Assembly: GCA_963575745.1 (NCBI GenBank)
Contig: CAUYUJ010017838.1
Location: 468,585 to 532,584 of the forward strand
Direction: 5' to 3'
DNA length: 64,000 nt
From: Prorocentrum cordatum
Taxonomy: Eukaryota; Sar; Dinophyceae; Prorocentrales; Prorocentraceae
Part shown: one piece after another, positions 54,120-64,000 of the stretch
How the letters are laid out: each line of letters begins with the position of its first letter
How positions within the stretch are numbered: position 1 is the stretch's first letter
The notes under the pieces: generated by a model
What the model saw: only the letters and a program-made list of their open reading frames with translations
Databases searched by the model: none
Told to the model about the DNA's origin: nothing
Program-made: the position numbers and the translations under genes

Positions 54120-55266
54120 AGGCGTGTGAGACTCAACTGTTCGCCTGCTGACCACTTCCCCACCACTTCCCTGGGACCCCTTCTCCACGCTCCCACCACG
54201 CCCCCACCACGAACCCACCACTTCCGACACCGCGAGCCTCCCGGAGCCTCAACGCATAGGCTCTTAGGGTCTCCTCACCCCGCGAAATCCTTGCCGGGAC
54301 CCCACCCCCACGCCCCCACCACGCCCCCACCACGTTCCCACCGTGCCTCCACCACGTCTGACACCGTCAACATCACGGAGCCTCTGGGCACAAGTTCTTC
54401 GGGCTCCCCCACTCTGCAAAATCCTTTCCGCGACCCTCCCTACACGCTCCCACCACATCCCCACCCCGCCCCCACCGCGCCTCCGCCACGTCTGACACTG
54501 TCAACCTCCCGGAGCGTTGGGCATCGGTTCTTAGAGCTCCCACTCTCCGCAAAATCCTTGCCGGGCCCTTTCTCCGCGCTCCCACCACGCCTCCACCACT
54601 TTCCCACCACGCTGCCACCACGTCTGACACCGTCAGCCTCCCCGACCCGAGCCTCTGGGCATAGGTTTTTAGGGCCCCCCCACTCCGCAAAATCCGTCCC
54701 GGGACCTCCCCTCCACGACCCCACCACGCTCCCACCACGCTTCCACCACGCCTCCACCACGTCCCCACCACGCCTCCACTACGTCTGACACCGTCAGCCT
54801 CTCCGAGCTTCTAAGCATAGGTTTTTAGGGTTTGGACCCCACCTCCACGCCCCCACCACGCCCCCACCACGTTCCCACCACGCCTCCACCACGTCTGACA
54901 CCGTAAACCTTCCGGAACCTCGGGGCGTAGGTTCTTAGGTGGCCCCCACTCCGCAAAATCCGTCCAGGGACACCCCTTCCACGCCCCCACCACGCCCCCA
55001 CCACGCCACTACCACGCCTCCACCACGTCTCCACCACGCCTCCAATCACCACCCTCCTGGAACTCCTGTGGACCGGTTCGGGGCCCCCACTCTGCAATAT
55101 CCGTCCGGGAACTCTCTCCACCGCGCCCCCACCTCGGCTGAGATCTTCTGCCTCCAGGAGGCCCTGTGCATCAGTTCCTAAGGACCTCCCACGCAACGAA
55201 ACTCTCCCGGGACCCCCCCCCCACCACGCCTCCACCACGCCTGACATCGCCGGCCCCCTGGAGCTC
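54120..55266. repeat. GC-rich minisatellite, left of the LINE
   Basis: Degenerate units of about 110-140 bp: CCACCACGTCTGACACCGTC, CTCCGAGCCTCTGGGC, ATAGGTTCTTAGGG, CCCACTCCGCAAAATCCGTC. The same family continues at 60201-61010. Frames of up to 220 codons are by-products. Confidence 0.85.
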
Positions 55267-55544
55267 AAGTGTCAAGTGAACCGTGCCTAAACGGCACATT
55301 GGTTGCAGATCGCATGCATGAATATATACAGCAGTACGCTGGCGTCGACAATGCGAGAAGCAAAGCATAGCCATCGTCGCCGGCTCCGGCTCCATGCGCA
55401 GGGACTCTCTAAAGATCTACACTTCCGTGCCCGACCCGCCAAAAACCCGATTCGGTGGACGATGGGGGGCAGGCGGGCGGGGGGAAACCGGGGTAAAAAT
55501 CCAGAGTAATGCGGCATACCCTAAAACATGTGATAAAATTCACG

Positions 55545-57293
55545 TCAGTTTAAACAGTACCTCAACACAGCTTCTTTCCACGCGCGTCGATTGAAACTGC
55601 TCTGCCCGATCGTTTGTCGGACGGCCTCCTCCTGACTCAAGGCCCCGCCGTGCATGCGCGCTGCTATTGTCACCGCGTGCACGTGCATTATCGTAGCCCA
55701 CTGTAACCTTGGACGCCCCCTGCGGCGTTTCCCACGGTCGAGGAGACGGGAATTCCCGCTCTGGAAGACACTCTGTCGAGTCAGCGATTCGTTGGGCAGG
55801 GCGGACAGCTCTCCATAGTAAAACAATTGCCTGGCAAGCAAAAGCTGGCTTAAACATTCCTGGTTTGCCCTGCACCGGACCTCTGCGTTGCTAATATGGG
55901 AAATCATCGAATGCGCAATGTTAAAAATCTTACGCAGACACTGAGCTTGAAAAGCGTTGATTTCTACCCTGTCTGCCGTGTGCAGACAGAGCGCTTCGAG
56001 GCTGTAAGTGAGTTTAGACACAACGCACGCCCTAAACAGATGAACCTTTCTTGCCCTACTTATGTTGGCATGCTTCCAAACGGCTTGCAGCGCATCGAAA
56101 GACGCGCGGGCTTCACCTACGCGTCGGGCAACGGATGCCCCTGTTTTCCCGTCTGCCCTGAGGAGGCTGCCTAGGTTGACCGTCGAGGCGACCGTCTTGA
56201 GCGGCATGCCCTGCGGCGTGTGGATGTCCTCGTTGTGCCGGATGCGCATGTGCACGGTCTCGTCCCAGTTGGGCTCCAGTCCGTACATGCGAGCTCTGAA
56301 GATCAGCTTGTCCAAGGGGAACTGCAACCTTGCGACGTCATTCGACACCAGCGCCGCGTCGTCAGCGTAGGCCACGCCGGCGCTGAAAGCATCACCGCTC
56401 GAGCGCCCAAACTGCGAGATAACGTCTTGCTCGACATCCCCCATCGGCACGCTCAGCATAATGATGAACAAATACGGGCTCAAGGGACATCCCTGCGCGA
56501 TGCCGGAGCACTGCGCATGCCGGCTGCTGCAGCCATTCTCGTCCTTCACCTCGAACGTGCGACCGTCGTATATGGCAGCGATCATCATGATGTATGGGTC
56601 AGTTAGGCCAAAACGGTCAAGGGCTACCAACAGCGCGGAGGGGTCCACCCGGTCGAACGCCTTGGACCAATCTAGCAAAACGGCAGAAAGTTTGCTGTCT
56701 TTTCCGGCCCACGCTTGCTCGATGCACCTGTGCATGATGAAGATGGCATCCCTGGCGCTCCGTTTCTTTCGGAAGCCAAATAGGCTCGGCCGAAGGCGCT
56801 CCTCGGCGCCACCATCAGCAATTCTGGCCAGCAGAAGCGCGGCCAGGATCTTGTAGCTCACCGTCAGCAGCGAGATGGGCCGGTAATTAGCCGGCAGAGA
56901 TTCGTCTCCTTTCTTGTGGATTGAGCTGACCCGGCTGCGCCGCCACGTCTGCGGCATCTGTTTCTGCCGCCAGCAGTGGTTGAGCAATTCCAAGAGAACG
57001 GAGCAAGCATCATCACTTCCGCGTAGAACTTTCCAGAAGTCGGGCGGGATGTCGCCTGGTCCAGCTGCTTTCCCTGCTCGGAGGTTGCCGAGCACCTTGC
57101 GCAGCTCGACTGCAGTGAAATCCTCTGCCGGCAAGTCAAGATCCCGCGCAGACCTCTGTCCAAGTGGGATGGGCCGCGAGGGAGGGGGCGGGGGCCACTG
57201 CGCATCTGCGAGGTAAGTTGCCATGGTCTCCGCTCTGTGCGCGCTGTCCACCAAGTCGCCCTTGACGTCTCTCAGTCTTCCTTGGGGCTTCAC
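55545..57293 (-). pseudogene. LINE ORF2, reverse transcriptase part
   Basis: About 580 codons. RT motifs in order: KAAGPGDIPPDFWKV, PANYRPISLLTVSYK, LFGFRKKRSARDAIF, LDWSKAFDRVD (catalytic Asp), GIAQGCPLSPYLF, AYADDAALVS (catalytic Asp pair) and VNLGSLLRADG. The C-terminus has RRRGRPRLQWA and ends RRAWKEAVLRYCLN before TAA at 55545. It continues the endonuclease frame after a 1-base shift at the T5 run (plus strand) at 57301-57305. The polymerase would prime on nicked target DNA. All core motifs are intact, so the break is recent or repaired in sister copies. Confidence 0.92.
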
Positions 57294-58720
57294 CCCTCTC
57301 TTTTTGATCGCCGGATGCTCTCCCAGCTCCCGTCTGCAAGCATGTCATCCAACCAGGCCGCTCTGTCTTTTCGGGCAGACTGTCGAACCTGGCGGCTGAG
57401 CTCTTGTTCTAAAGTGAACTGGCGCGATGTCCGGGCTTGGCTTCGCAGCTCAATCAGGTCCAGCGTCCCCCTGCGGATCCAAGGCCTCTTTGCTTGCGCC
57501 TGCCGGCCGTCCAGACACTGTTCTGCTGCTGATTCCAGACATCGAACAACGTGTTGCGCATGGTCGTCGACGCCTGGCGGGGCAGGCCCCGCCGCTGCCG
57601 CCTCGACAAATGAGCCGACGAATTGTTCCGCCACAGACGGCCGTTGCAGAAATGCCGGGTCCAATCTCGGAGAGCGGCCGGTCGGCCCCGATTTTGGCAT
57701 ATCCACGCCAAGAGTTGCCTGAACGAGAAAATGATGGGAGGCAAAGGCAAGAGAGCGGTCAGACTTCACCGATCGAACAACGTGTTGCCAACGTTCGTCA
57801 ATGATGAGATGGTCAATCTCAGCGAACTTCTTGCATGTGATTTCGCTCGTCGGGTCCGTGCCCAAGTCGTAATGCGTCACCTTCCCGACCACTGGTCTAT
57901 CCAGGAAAGTGTTCGCAACCACCATGTTCAACGTAATGCGTTGCTCTGCCAACAAATGCTGATTGCTCGTGGCGTCGGGGACGCGCGCCGGGTCACCGAA
58001 GGCGCGCGGACCGACAACCGCCGTCTCCTCGTGGAAGTTCGGCGGAAACCGGGCGTTCATATCGCCGAACACGATGACTGGGCCATGCGGCTTGCAGCGG
58101 ACAACGGCGGCATGCAGATCCGTGAAGAACGAGTGCCGGACGTCGAACTCACGAGCTGATTGCGGGGCATACGCTGTCACCAGAGCGAGGGACCCTCCCG
58201 GCGCACGGATCTTCAGCGCAGCAATGCGGCTGCCGAGTTGCGCGAAACCCATGGCGGAATGGCGCAGCCACGGGGCGACCACAAAACCAACTCCTGCGTA
58301 TTCTCGCTTCCCGGCCGAACCGCCCGATAAAATGATCAAGCAACCGCCCTGCACAAAGTATGGTGCCCCAGGCACGTGCGTTTCTTGCAAACACATGACA
58401 TCGATCCTACGTTGCTTCATGATTCCCGTTATCTGCTCAAGCTTGGTCGAGTCCGTGTCGACACCCACGCCTTCAACGTTCCAAGAGGCGAAGGAACATA
58501 CATCGCTTGGTCTGCATGGTTGTAACTGTTCGAAATGATATGGCCTTCCGTGTTGAGGGACAAATTCAGCTGGCATGCAAGGCACATAACGGGCCCCACT
58601 CGGCGGCCAAAGGGCATCACGTAGTGAAACTGTGCGCGGTGAAGCTCGTGGCTGGCGACCGCACGGCTGAGCAAATAGACAGCTCGCGCGGGCAGTCGCG
58701 CTGCCGCGGTTGATCTGCAA
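57290..58720 (-). pseudogene. LINE ORF2, endonuclease part
   Basis: The frame is open from 58720; the first ATG in it is at 58576. APE-type endonuclease motifs: FASWNVEGVG (Asn), MCLQETHV (Glu), VTAYAPQS, VIFGDMNARF (Asp, Asn), EIDHLIID (Asp), and last FASHHFLV where SDH is expected. In that last motif the Asp is replaced by His (CAT where GAT is expected), so nicking activity of this copy is doubtful. The frame ends at TGA just after the A-run that breaks it; the RT frame continues from there. ORF2 begins shortly after the ORF1 stop at 58741. Confidence 0.88.
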
Positions 58721-58740
58721 ACCAATGTGCCATCTGACCC

Positions 58741-60090
58741 CTAGTAGAAGCCACCCGGTCCGCCACGAGCACTGGCCGCGCTAGGGTGTCCGCCTGGCTG
58801 CTGGCGCCCCTCGTCCGTCTTGCCCTTGCCATTGCCCTTGTAGTTCGCGCCCTTCATGCCATTCGAAGCCTTCTCGAGCAGCTCCGAGGATTTCGCGTGG
58901 AGCTCTTTGATACGAGGGTGGTTGTGGAGGTCGCTCCAAGTCTTCCAATCCCCCTGCCAATCGTAGTGCACAGACTTGTCCTCGACACTCGCCGTCAGAG
59001 CGTGCTCTCCCCCTACTGTGACGACGTACGGGTTACCCTCGCTCACGGAGATCGCGCATGGAATCTCCCATTGCTCCTTCAGCACCCGCTTCAAGCCCAG
59101 GCAGAAGCTGCGAGCTGCTCGTTCCGCTAGGGGGCGGCCCTGCGTGGCCCACACCTTTTTGCTGCCGTTGGTCAGGGCGGCCGAGCGCAAGAGGTCGACA
59201 GCGCTATCCCGAAGTATCTGAGAAGGAAACTCTGCGAATATAATGCCAGAGAAATTGCCTTTTGCATATGTTTTCGTAGGAGTTGGGCCATTGAGGTACG
59301 ATAGCTTATCCTGCAACCACGTCGTCGCCATCATGAGGTCCCCGAGCCCGTCCAGGTTGCCGATGACCATGCTTGCCGCTCGTTTGTCCGTGGTCTCGGA
59401 GGTCTGGTCCGGCAAGCGCACCTTGTTGTGCCCGCCCTCGCTGATCAGGTACTCGTGGATGCACTCGCGGATCTTCGCCTCCATGGCATCGGCCAACGGG
59501 AATGCAGGAGCCTCGAAAGTCTTGCAAAGCTGTTCGAGCTTGTCCACCCGGATGTCCTGCACATTCAGGCGCTGCTCCATGGTGTCCAAGCGTTGGGTCA
59601 GCGCCTCCCTCATCTGAACGACGGAGCCGTCGAGCTTCGAGAAGTCGTTGCGGAGGCCGGCGACTGCCGAAGTTACTGTGCCGAGCTGCTCCTTGAGCAA
59701 GGCAGCAATACCTTGCATGGTGACTCGGCCTCTCAGCCGCGGCTCCTGGATTAGTTCCTCCTCCTCCTCCTCCATCCCTGCGGCGTGCCCTCGAGGGTCG
59801 TACGGGGCATCGGCATCAGCTTCGAAATCCGGTTGACGGAATGGTGGGCCCGCATGGTCCGTGGCGTTCTCCTCCGGGTCACCGGGCATCTGCACGTAGC
59901 CGTCGCCGCCAAGGAGTGGAACGAGAGGTGAATCTGGTCCATGGCCCAGGCGCGCCCTCTTGTCGGTCTTCATCCTCATCCACGAGTCGCCGAACAACTT
60001 GTCCACTGGAGTGCCGGCCTTCCGGGTGTGATCGCGAGAGGCGGGAGTCGGCGAAGGCAACATGGCTTCAAGCTCTTTCTCGAGATCCAT
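58741..60090 (-). CDS. LINE ORF1 protein
   Basis: I take the ATG at 60088-60090 (MDLEKELEAMLPS); the open frame extends further up without an ATG. An acidic disordered N-terminal part (GMEEEEEELIQEP) is followed by a coiled coil with steady heptads (about LLKEQLGTVTSAVAGLRNDF to VDKLEQLCKTF). Then comes an RRM-like fold: KRAASMVIGNLDGLGDLM, the RNP2-like strand, and GNFSGIIFAEF, the RNP1-like strand. The end is a Gly/Lys-rich tail (NYKGNGKGKTDEGRQQPGG). This is the usual layout of L1-like ORF1p, which trimerises and coats element RNA. The frame is intact. Confidence 0.85.
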   Translation of the reverse strand: MDLEKELEAMLPSPTPASRDHTRKAGTPVDKLFGDSWMRMKTDKRARLGHGPDSPLVPLLGGDGYVQMPGDPEENATDHAGPPFRQPDFEADADAPYDPRGHAAGMEEEEEELIQEPRLRGRVTMQGIAALLKEQLGTVTSAVAGLRNDFSKLDGSVVQMREALTQRLDTMEQRLNVQDIRVDKLEQLCKTFEAPAFPLADAMEAKIRECIHEYLISEGGHNKVRLPDQTSETTDKRAASMVIGNLDGLGDLMMATTWLQDKLSYLNGPTPTKTYAKGNFSGIIFAEFPSQILRDSAVDLLRSAALTNGSKKVWATQGRPLAERAARSFCLGLKRVLKEQWEIPCAISVSEGNPYVVTVGGEHALTASVEDKSVHYDWQGDWKTWSDLHNHPRIKELHAKSSELLEKASNGMKGANYKGNGKGKTDEGRQQPGGHPSAASARGGPGGFY

Positions 60091-60192
60091 CGCAAAGGTC
60101 CTCTCTCGCTGTGGTTTCTGAGTGGGGCTCGTCAAGGCCCTCGCGGGCACCCCAGAATCGCGTTGTCGAGTCAGCGGACAGCGCAATTTGAT

Positions 60193-60200
60193 CTTGAGCC
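60193..60200 (-). other. Spliced-leader relic at the LINE 5' end
   Basis: The minus strand reads GGCTCAAG exactly where the minisatellite stops and the LINE starts. It equals the last eight bases of the dinoflagellate SL exon. Confidence 0.6.
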
Positions 60201-61010
60201 ATCGATTTTAAGAGACCCCCACCCTGCAAATTCCGTCCCGGGACTTCCTCCACCACGCCCCTCCATCCTGTCATCTCTGGCCTCTTGGAGCCCCTGTACA
60301 TCCGTTCTTAGGGACACCCCACTCTGCAAAATCCGTCCTGGGACCTCCCCCACAACGCCCTCACCACGCTGGACATCCCTGGCCTCCTGGAGCCCCTGTG
60401 CATCCGTTCTTTGGGACCACCCACTCTGCAAAATCCATCCTGGTCCCCCCCACCACCACGCCCCCACCACGACTGACACCCCTGGCTTCCTCGAGCCCCT
60501 GCGCATCCGTTCTTAAGGACCCCCCACTCTGCAAAATCCGTCCCGAGACCCCCCCCACCACGCTCCCACCACGCTCCCACCACGCCTGACATCCCTGCTT
60601 CTGGGAGCGCCTGTGCATCGGTTTTTAAGACCCCCCACCCTGCAAAATCCGTCCTGGGACCCCCCCCCACCACGCGCCCACCACGCCCCCACCACTCCTG
60701 ACATCCCTGGCCTCGAACCCCTGCGCATTCGTTCTTAGGGACCCCCCCCCTGCAAAATCCGTCCCGGGCTCCCCCCCAGCACGCCCTGACCACACCCCAC
60801 CACGCCTGACATCCCCAGCCTTCTGGAGCCCCTGTGCTTCCATTCTTAGGGGCACTCTGCAAAATCCGTCCCGGGACCCCCCCCCGCCACGCCCCCCCCC
60901 ACGCCTGACACCCCATGCTTCCAGGAGCGCCTGCGCATCCGTTCTTAGGGACCCCCACTTTGTAAAATCCGTCCCGGGACCCCCCCGGGACACGCTCCCA
61001 CCACGCCGCC
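60201..61010. repeat. GC-rich minisatellite, right of the LINE
   Basis: Eight units of about 105-115 bp with TGCAAAATCCGTCCCGGGAC at about 60221, 60314, 60427, 60531, 60642, 60752, 60852 and 60960. It continues the family at 54120-55266. Minus-strand frames are by-products. Confidence 0.9.
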
Positions 61011-61014
61011 CAAT

Positions 61015-61375
61015 AGACCTGCAGGAGAAGTTTGCGCGAGGCATCCTCCCCGACCCCAGTCAAGCCTTTGCCAAGCCCGCTTGGGGCCTGGTGTGGAAGT
61101 TCAGGGTTGAAAGGCTGGGGGCGCCGCTGGCCCTGGAGGAAGGCCAAATTGTTCTGCGACGTGTCGGGCCCGGATGGCCTGTTTCCGTCTTTCCGTGTTG
61201 CTGGCTGGGGGCTGTCGTTTTTTGACAAGGAGCTTCGCTACCTTGGAGGGTGGTTTGGAGGGGTTCCCCCGACTGAAACACCCGACCAAGTGGCACGAGA
61301 CGGCGAGGATTTCGCTGTTCAGATGGCACTGCGACGCAGACTTGGCAATGCAGGAAAACGATTTAAAAATCGCCC
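61015..61375 (+). pseudogene. Coding relic, family unknown
   Basis: Two plus-strand frames in turn read like protein: LQEKFARGILPDPSQAFAKP and WGLVWKFRVERLGAPLALEE up to a TGA near 61221, then DKELRYLGGWFGGVPPTETP and DGEDFAVQMALRRRLGN. There is no start and no family I know. It may be the 3' part of a broken gene. Confidence 0.3.
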
Positions 61376-61379
61376 ACCC

Positions 61380-61740
61380 ACCCACCCACCCAGACCCCCC
61401 AAAATGATTGAGTGGGGCGGACTAATAGAATTCAGCCGCCGGAAACTGTTTTTTTAATCGTCCGCCCCCCGGCGTTTGCTTTTGCCCCTTTGGGGGGGCT
61501 GATTTTCTATTCGTCCTCCTTCGCTCGCTTGATCACCCGCAGCCGCGGGGGGGGGATTGCGGAGGGGGGGCGGGGTCATTAGGGAGAAGTTGGAGCGCGT
61601 TTCTTTATGTTCGGCGATGACGGGTGTCAGGGGGGGGGGGGGCGAGGGGGGTATGACGTGACGCCCCCCCCCGCCGTGTGGCTCCGGCACCACAGCCGCG
61701 CCCGCGCGCACGACGCGACGAGCGACGAGCGACGAGCGAC
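61380..61740. other. Low-complexity spacer with C- and G-runs
   Basis: (CCCA)n near 61375-61395, G-runs at 61550-61570 and 61630-61650, and GACGAGC repeats at 61710-61755. No gene. Confidence 0.6.
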
Positions 61741-61779
61741 GACGACGACGACGCGAGCAGCATGTAAGGTGGCGATCTG

Positions 61780-62065
61780 CCCATTGCGCCTGTGTGCACC
61801 ACAGCGCTCGCGTGCACCACGCCGCGCGTGTGCACCACAACGCCTGCGTACACCGCAACAACCGTGTGCAACGCACCGCCCGCGTATACCACAATACTTG
61901 GGAGCACTACAGCGCTGGTGTACATACGCCGCAGCAGCCATGTGCAACACAACGCCTGTGCTTGCTTGCACCGCAGCGCCTGTGCACGCCACACCGCCTC
62001 TACACCACAGCATCCGCGTGCAACGCAGCGCTGGTGTACACCACAGCGCCTGCGTGCATAGGACA
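61780..62065. repeat. Degenerate ~18-bp minisatellite
   Basis: Units like GCGTGCACCACAGCGCCT, about 15 copies with many changes. Confidence 0.8.
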
Positions 62066-62200
62066 GCTAGAAGGAGCATGTACGTCAGGATCTGCTGCGG
62101 ACAACTAAACGCCACGCCAGAACATGATGGACCCACGAACCCGGAAAGGGATATAGACATGTGGAGCATGGACACGTTTTCATGATACCCAACTGGGCAA

Positions 62201-62344
62201 CACCTCACGAAACATCCCACGAGACACCTCACGAAACAGCCCACGAGACACCTCACGAAACATTCCACGAGACACCTCACGAAACATTTCACGAGACACC
62301 CCGCGAAACATTCCACGAGACACCCCACGAAACATTCCACGACG
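62201..62344. repeat. 24-bp tandem repeat, six copies
   Basis: Units CACCTCACGAAACATTCCAC plus GAGA, exactly 6 x 24 bp, with one to three changes per unit. The unit is made of two related halves (CACGAAACA and CACGAGACA). Confidence 0.95.
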
Positions 62345-62364
62345 ACAGGCAACCACTCAACCAA

Positions 62365-63345
62365 GGCGGTGTGGTCGTGCTGGGGAGTGGTCGTGCTGGG
62401 GTGTGGTCGTGCTGGGGGGTGGTCGTGCTGGGGGTGGTCGTGCTGGGGGGGTGGTCGTGCTGGGGGGTGGTCTGTGCGTGCTGGGGCGTGGTCGTGCTGG
62501 GGCGTGGTCGTGCTGGGGCGTGGTCGTGCTGGGGCGTGGTCGTGCTGGGGCGTGGTCGTGCTGGGGCGTGGTCGTGCTGGGGTGTGGTCGTGCTGTGGTA
62601 AGGTCGTGCTGGGGTGCGGTCGTGCTGGGGTGTGGTCGTGCTGGGGTGGGGTCGTGCTGGGGTGGGGTCGTGCTGGGGTGTGGTCGTTCTGGGGTGTGAT
62701 CGTGCTGGGTGTGGTCGTGCTAGGGTGGGGTCGTGCTGGGGTGGGGTCGTGCTGGGGAGTGGTCGTGCTGGGGTGTGGTCGTGCTGGGGTGTGGTCGTGC
62801 TGGGGCGTGGTCGTGCTGGGGTGGGGTCGTGCTGGGGTGGGGTCGTGCTGGGGTGGGTTCGTGCTGGGGTGCTCCGCACCCTGTGATTTATCGATCGGGT
62901 CGTGCTGGGGTGTGGTCGTGCTGGGGTGTGGTCGTGCTGGGGTGGTCGTGCTGGGGTGTGGTCGTGCTGGGGTGTGGTCGTGCTGGGGAGTGGTCGTGCT
63001 GGGGGGTGGTCGTGCTGGGGGGTGGTCGTGCTGGGGGTGGTCGTGCTGGGGGGGTGGTCGTGCTGGGGGGTGGTCGTGCTGGGGCGTGGTCGTGCTGGGG
63101 CGTGGTCGTGCTGGGGCGTGGTCGTGCTGGGGTGTGGTCGTGCTGTGGTGAGGTCGTGCTGGGGTGTGGTCGTGCTGGGGTGTGGTCTTGCTGGGGTAGG
63201 GTCGTGCTGGGGTCGGGTCGTGCTGGGGTGTGGTCGTGCTGGGGTATGGTCGTGCTGGGGTGGGGTCGTGCTGGGGTGGGGTCGTGCTGGGGTCTGGTCG
63301 TGCTGGGGTGTGGTCGTGCTGGGGTATGGTCGTGCTAGGGTGGGG
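62365..63345. repeat. 16-bp minisatellite, about 60 copies
   Basis: GTCGTGCTGGGGTGTG units with changes in the last few bases. Because 16 is not a multiple of three, frames stay open on both strands (a minus frame of over 600 codons rich in Thr, Pro, His, Gln, Asp and Arg); these are by-products. A 24-bp non-unit block sits at 62876-62899. Confidence 0.97.
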
Positions 63346-63352
63346 TCGTGCA

Positions 63353-63616
63353 TTTCGCTCGAGACATCCTGCCAAAATTCCAGGAAATCGTACAAAAACA
63401 AAGGAATTAGTCGAGACATCATCGAAATTCCTTCGCGCGGGGCGCTTTTCCGCGTCGCGGTCGGCTCTGCAAAACAAGCGTTTCGCTCGAGACATCCTCG
63501 GCAAACTCTGCGGAGCAAGCGTTTCGCTCGAGACATCCTCAACGCACGAAAAAGTGGCCCGCACCCTGTGATTTATCGATCGGGATTTCAAAAACAAGCG
63601 TTTCGCTCGAGACATC
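63353..63616. repeat. Four copies of TTTCGCTCGAGACATC
   Basis: Exact or near-exact copies at 63353, 63481, 63522 and 63601, three of them in the context AAGCG-motif-CTC. The reverse complement ends each CTTGG-family unit at 1185-1203, 1822-1840, 3016-3034, 3888-3906 and 4525-4543. Confidence 0.9.
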
Positions 63617-63779
63617 CTCAAATTTTAATCGCCGGCCTCCTTCGACCTCGATATTTATCAGGGAAAAAATCCGCCGGCCTCCTTCAAGTTGGCACCGGGG
63701 GACATGTTTACATAGTAAAAGAGAACCCTGGGCCCCCGCCCTTTCCGGGAAAAAGTTCGGATAATCGAATGCGACGTTT

Positions 63780-63970
63780 TTCCCTCATCCCTCCTTCTCT
63801 ACCTCCGCCTCCTCCTCTTCCTTCTCCTCCTCCTCCTCCTCGTCGTCCTCCTCCTCCTCCTCCTCCTCCTCCTCCTCCTCCTCCTCCTCCTCCTCCTCGT
63901 CCTATGCTCCTCCTCGTCCTCCTCCTCCTCCTCCTGCTCCTCCTCCTCCTCCTCCTCCTCCTCCATTTCC
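63780..63970. repeat. TCC microsatellite
   Basis: Pyrimidine tract of TCC units with CGT and TGC interruptions; it reaches almost to the window end. 63620-63780 is unique, with GCCGGCCTCCTTC occurring twice. Confidence 0.93.
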
Positions 63971-64000
63971 TCCTTCTTACCCCCTGTCGTGCGGCTTGGC

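Larger units (their letters stand above)
55267..60200 (-). mobile_element. APE-type LINE (non-LTR retrotransposon), about 4.9 kb
   Basis: ORF1 (coiled coil, RNA-binding) and ORF2 (endonuclease, RT) lie in order on the minus strand. The element sits inside the GC-rich minisatellite: to the left the repeat runs to about CCTGGAGC at 55264, and to the right it resumes at ATCGATTTTAAG (60201). The 5' edge of the element is GGCTCAAG, the end of the dinoflagellate spliced leader. I found no clear target duplication and no poly(A) tail at the 3' edge. One frameshift breaks ORF2. Confidence 0.9.

Noticed and set aside
61627-63621. A minus-strand open frame of 664 codons rich in Pro, Ala, Arg, His, Ser and Thr
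   Set aside because: It is the translation of the 16-bp minisatellite and neighbouring repeats. The other frames are equally open, as expected when the unit length is not a multiple of three.

Overview
The window looks like a dinoflagellate nuclear genome, probably a large repeat-rich one; I cannot fix the genus. The evidence is: remnants of the dinoflagellate spliced leader (the 3' part TTTTGGCTCAAG or shorter) at retroelement and retrogene 5' ends; a Ty1/copia element and an APE-type LINE; a methyltransferase-tyrosine recombinase fusion; GC-rich DNA packed with trinucleotide microsatellites and degenerate minisatellites; and almost no ordinary genes. No rRNA or tRNA gene, CRISPR array or prokaryote-style operon is visible.

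Layout. 1-830 is a GAGGCT hexanucleotide array. 0.97-4.6 kb is a segmentally duplicated CTTGG-rich repeat family with a 44-bp palindrome in each unit; 4.9-5.55 kb is its complement-like relative (CCAAGATGGCC). 5.55-8.5 kb holds a tyrosine-recombinase element on the minus strand with two direct repeats behind it. 8.515-8.844 kb and 26.748-27.299 kb are the two sides of an (ACT)n-type microsatellite split by a 17.9-kb LTR retrotransposon (8845-26747, minus strand). This element has 197-bp LTRs, a coiled-coil/CCCH-finger/RS-rich Gag, protease, integrase, RT and RNase H, then about 7 kb of extra coding sequence that includes a recognisable Tpt1/KptA RNA 2'-phosphotransferase domain. 28.8-29.33 kb is a probable processed gene for a secreted Cys-rich protein. 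29.8-39.4 kb is mostly microsatellite and minisatellite. 39.45-44.57 kb is a unit bounded by two ~430-bp direct repeats, containing a Met-rich ORF and a decayed GIY-YIG nuclease-like gene. 47.5-48.5 kb is a (TCA)n array. 48.57-54.1 kb is a head-to-tail complex repeat, one copy of which carries a 678-bp insertion with a 5-bp duplication. 54.12-61.01 kb is a GC-rich minisatellite split by a 4.9-kb LINE (55267-60200, minus). 61.7-63.65 kb holds short minisatellites and TTTCGCTCGAGACATC motifs shared with the left end of the window, and the window ends in a TCC-rich tract.

How the parts work together. The coding content is almost wholly mobile-element derived. Both large retroelements sit inside tandem repeats and both carry spliced-leader-like sequence at the expected transcript 5' end. 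In the LTR element an SL-like sequence followed by GT lies about 26-30 bp downstream of a TATATAT motif in each LTR; in the LINE the inserted copy begins exactly at GGCTCAAG. The most novel candidate is the LTR element itself: a copia-type element with a captured, catalytically plausible Tpt1/KptA domain downstream of pol. This copy is decayed (seven in-frame stops, several frameshifts, LTRs about 3% diverged), so function must be judged from relatives.
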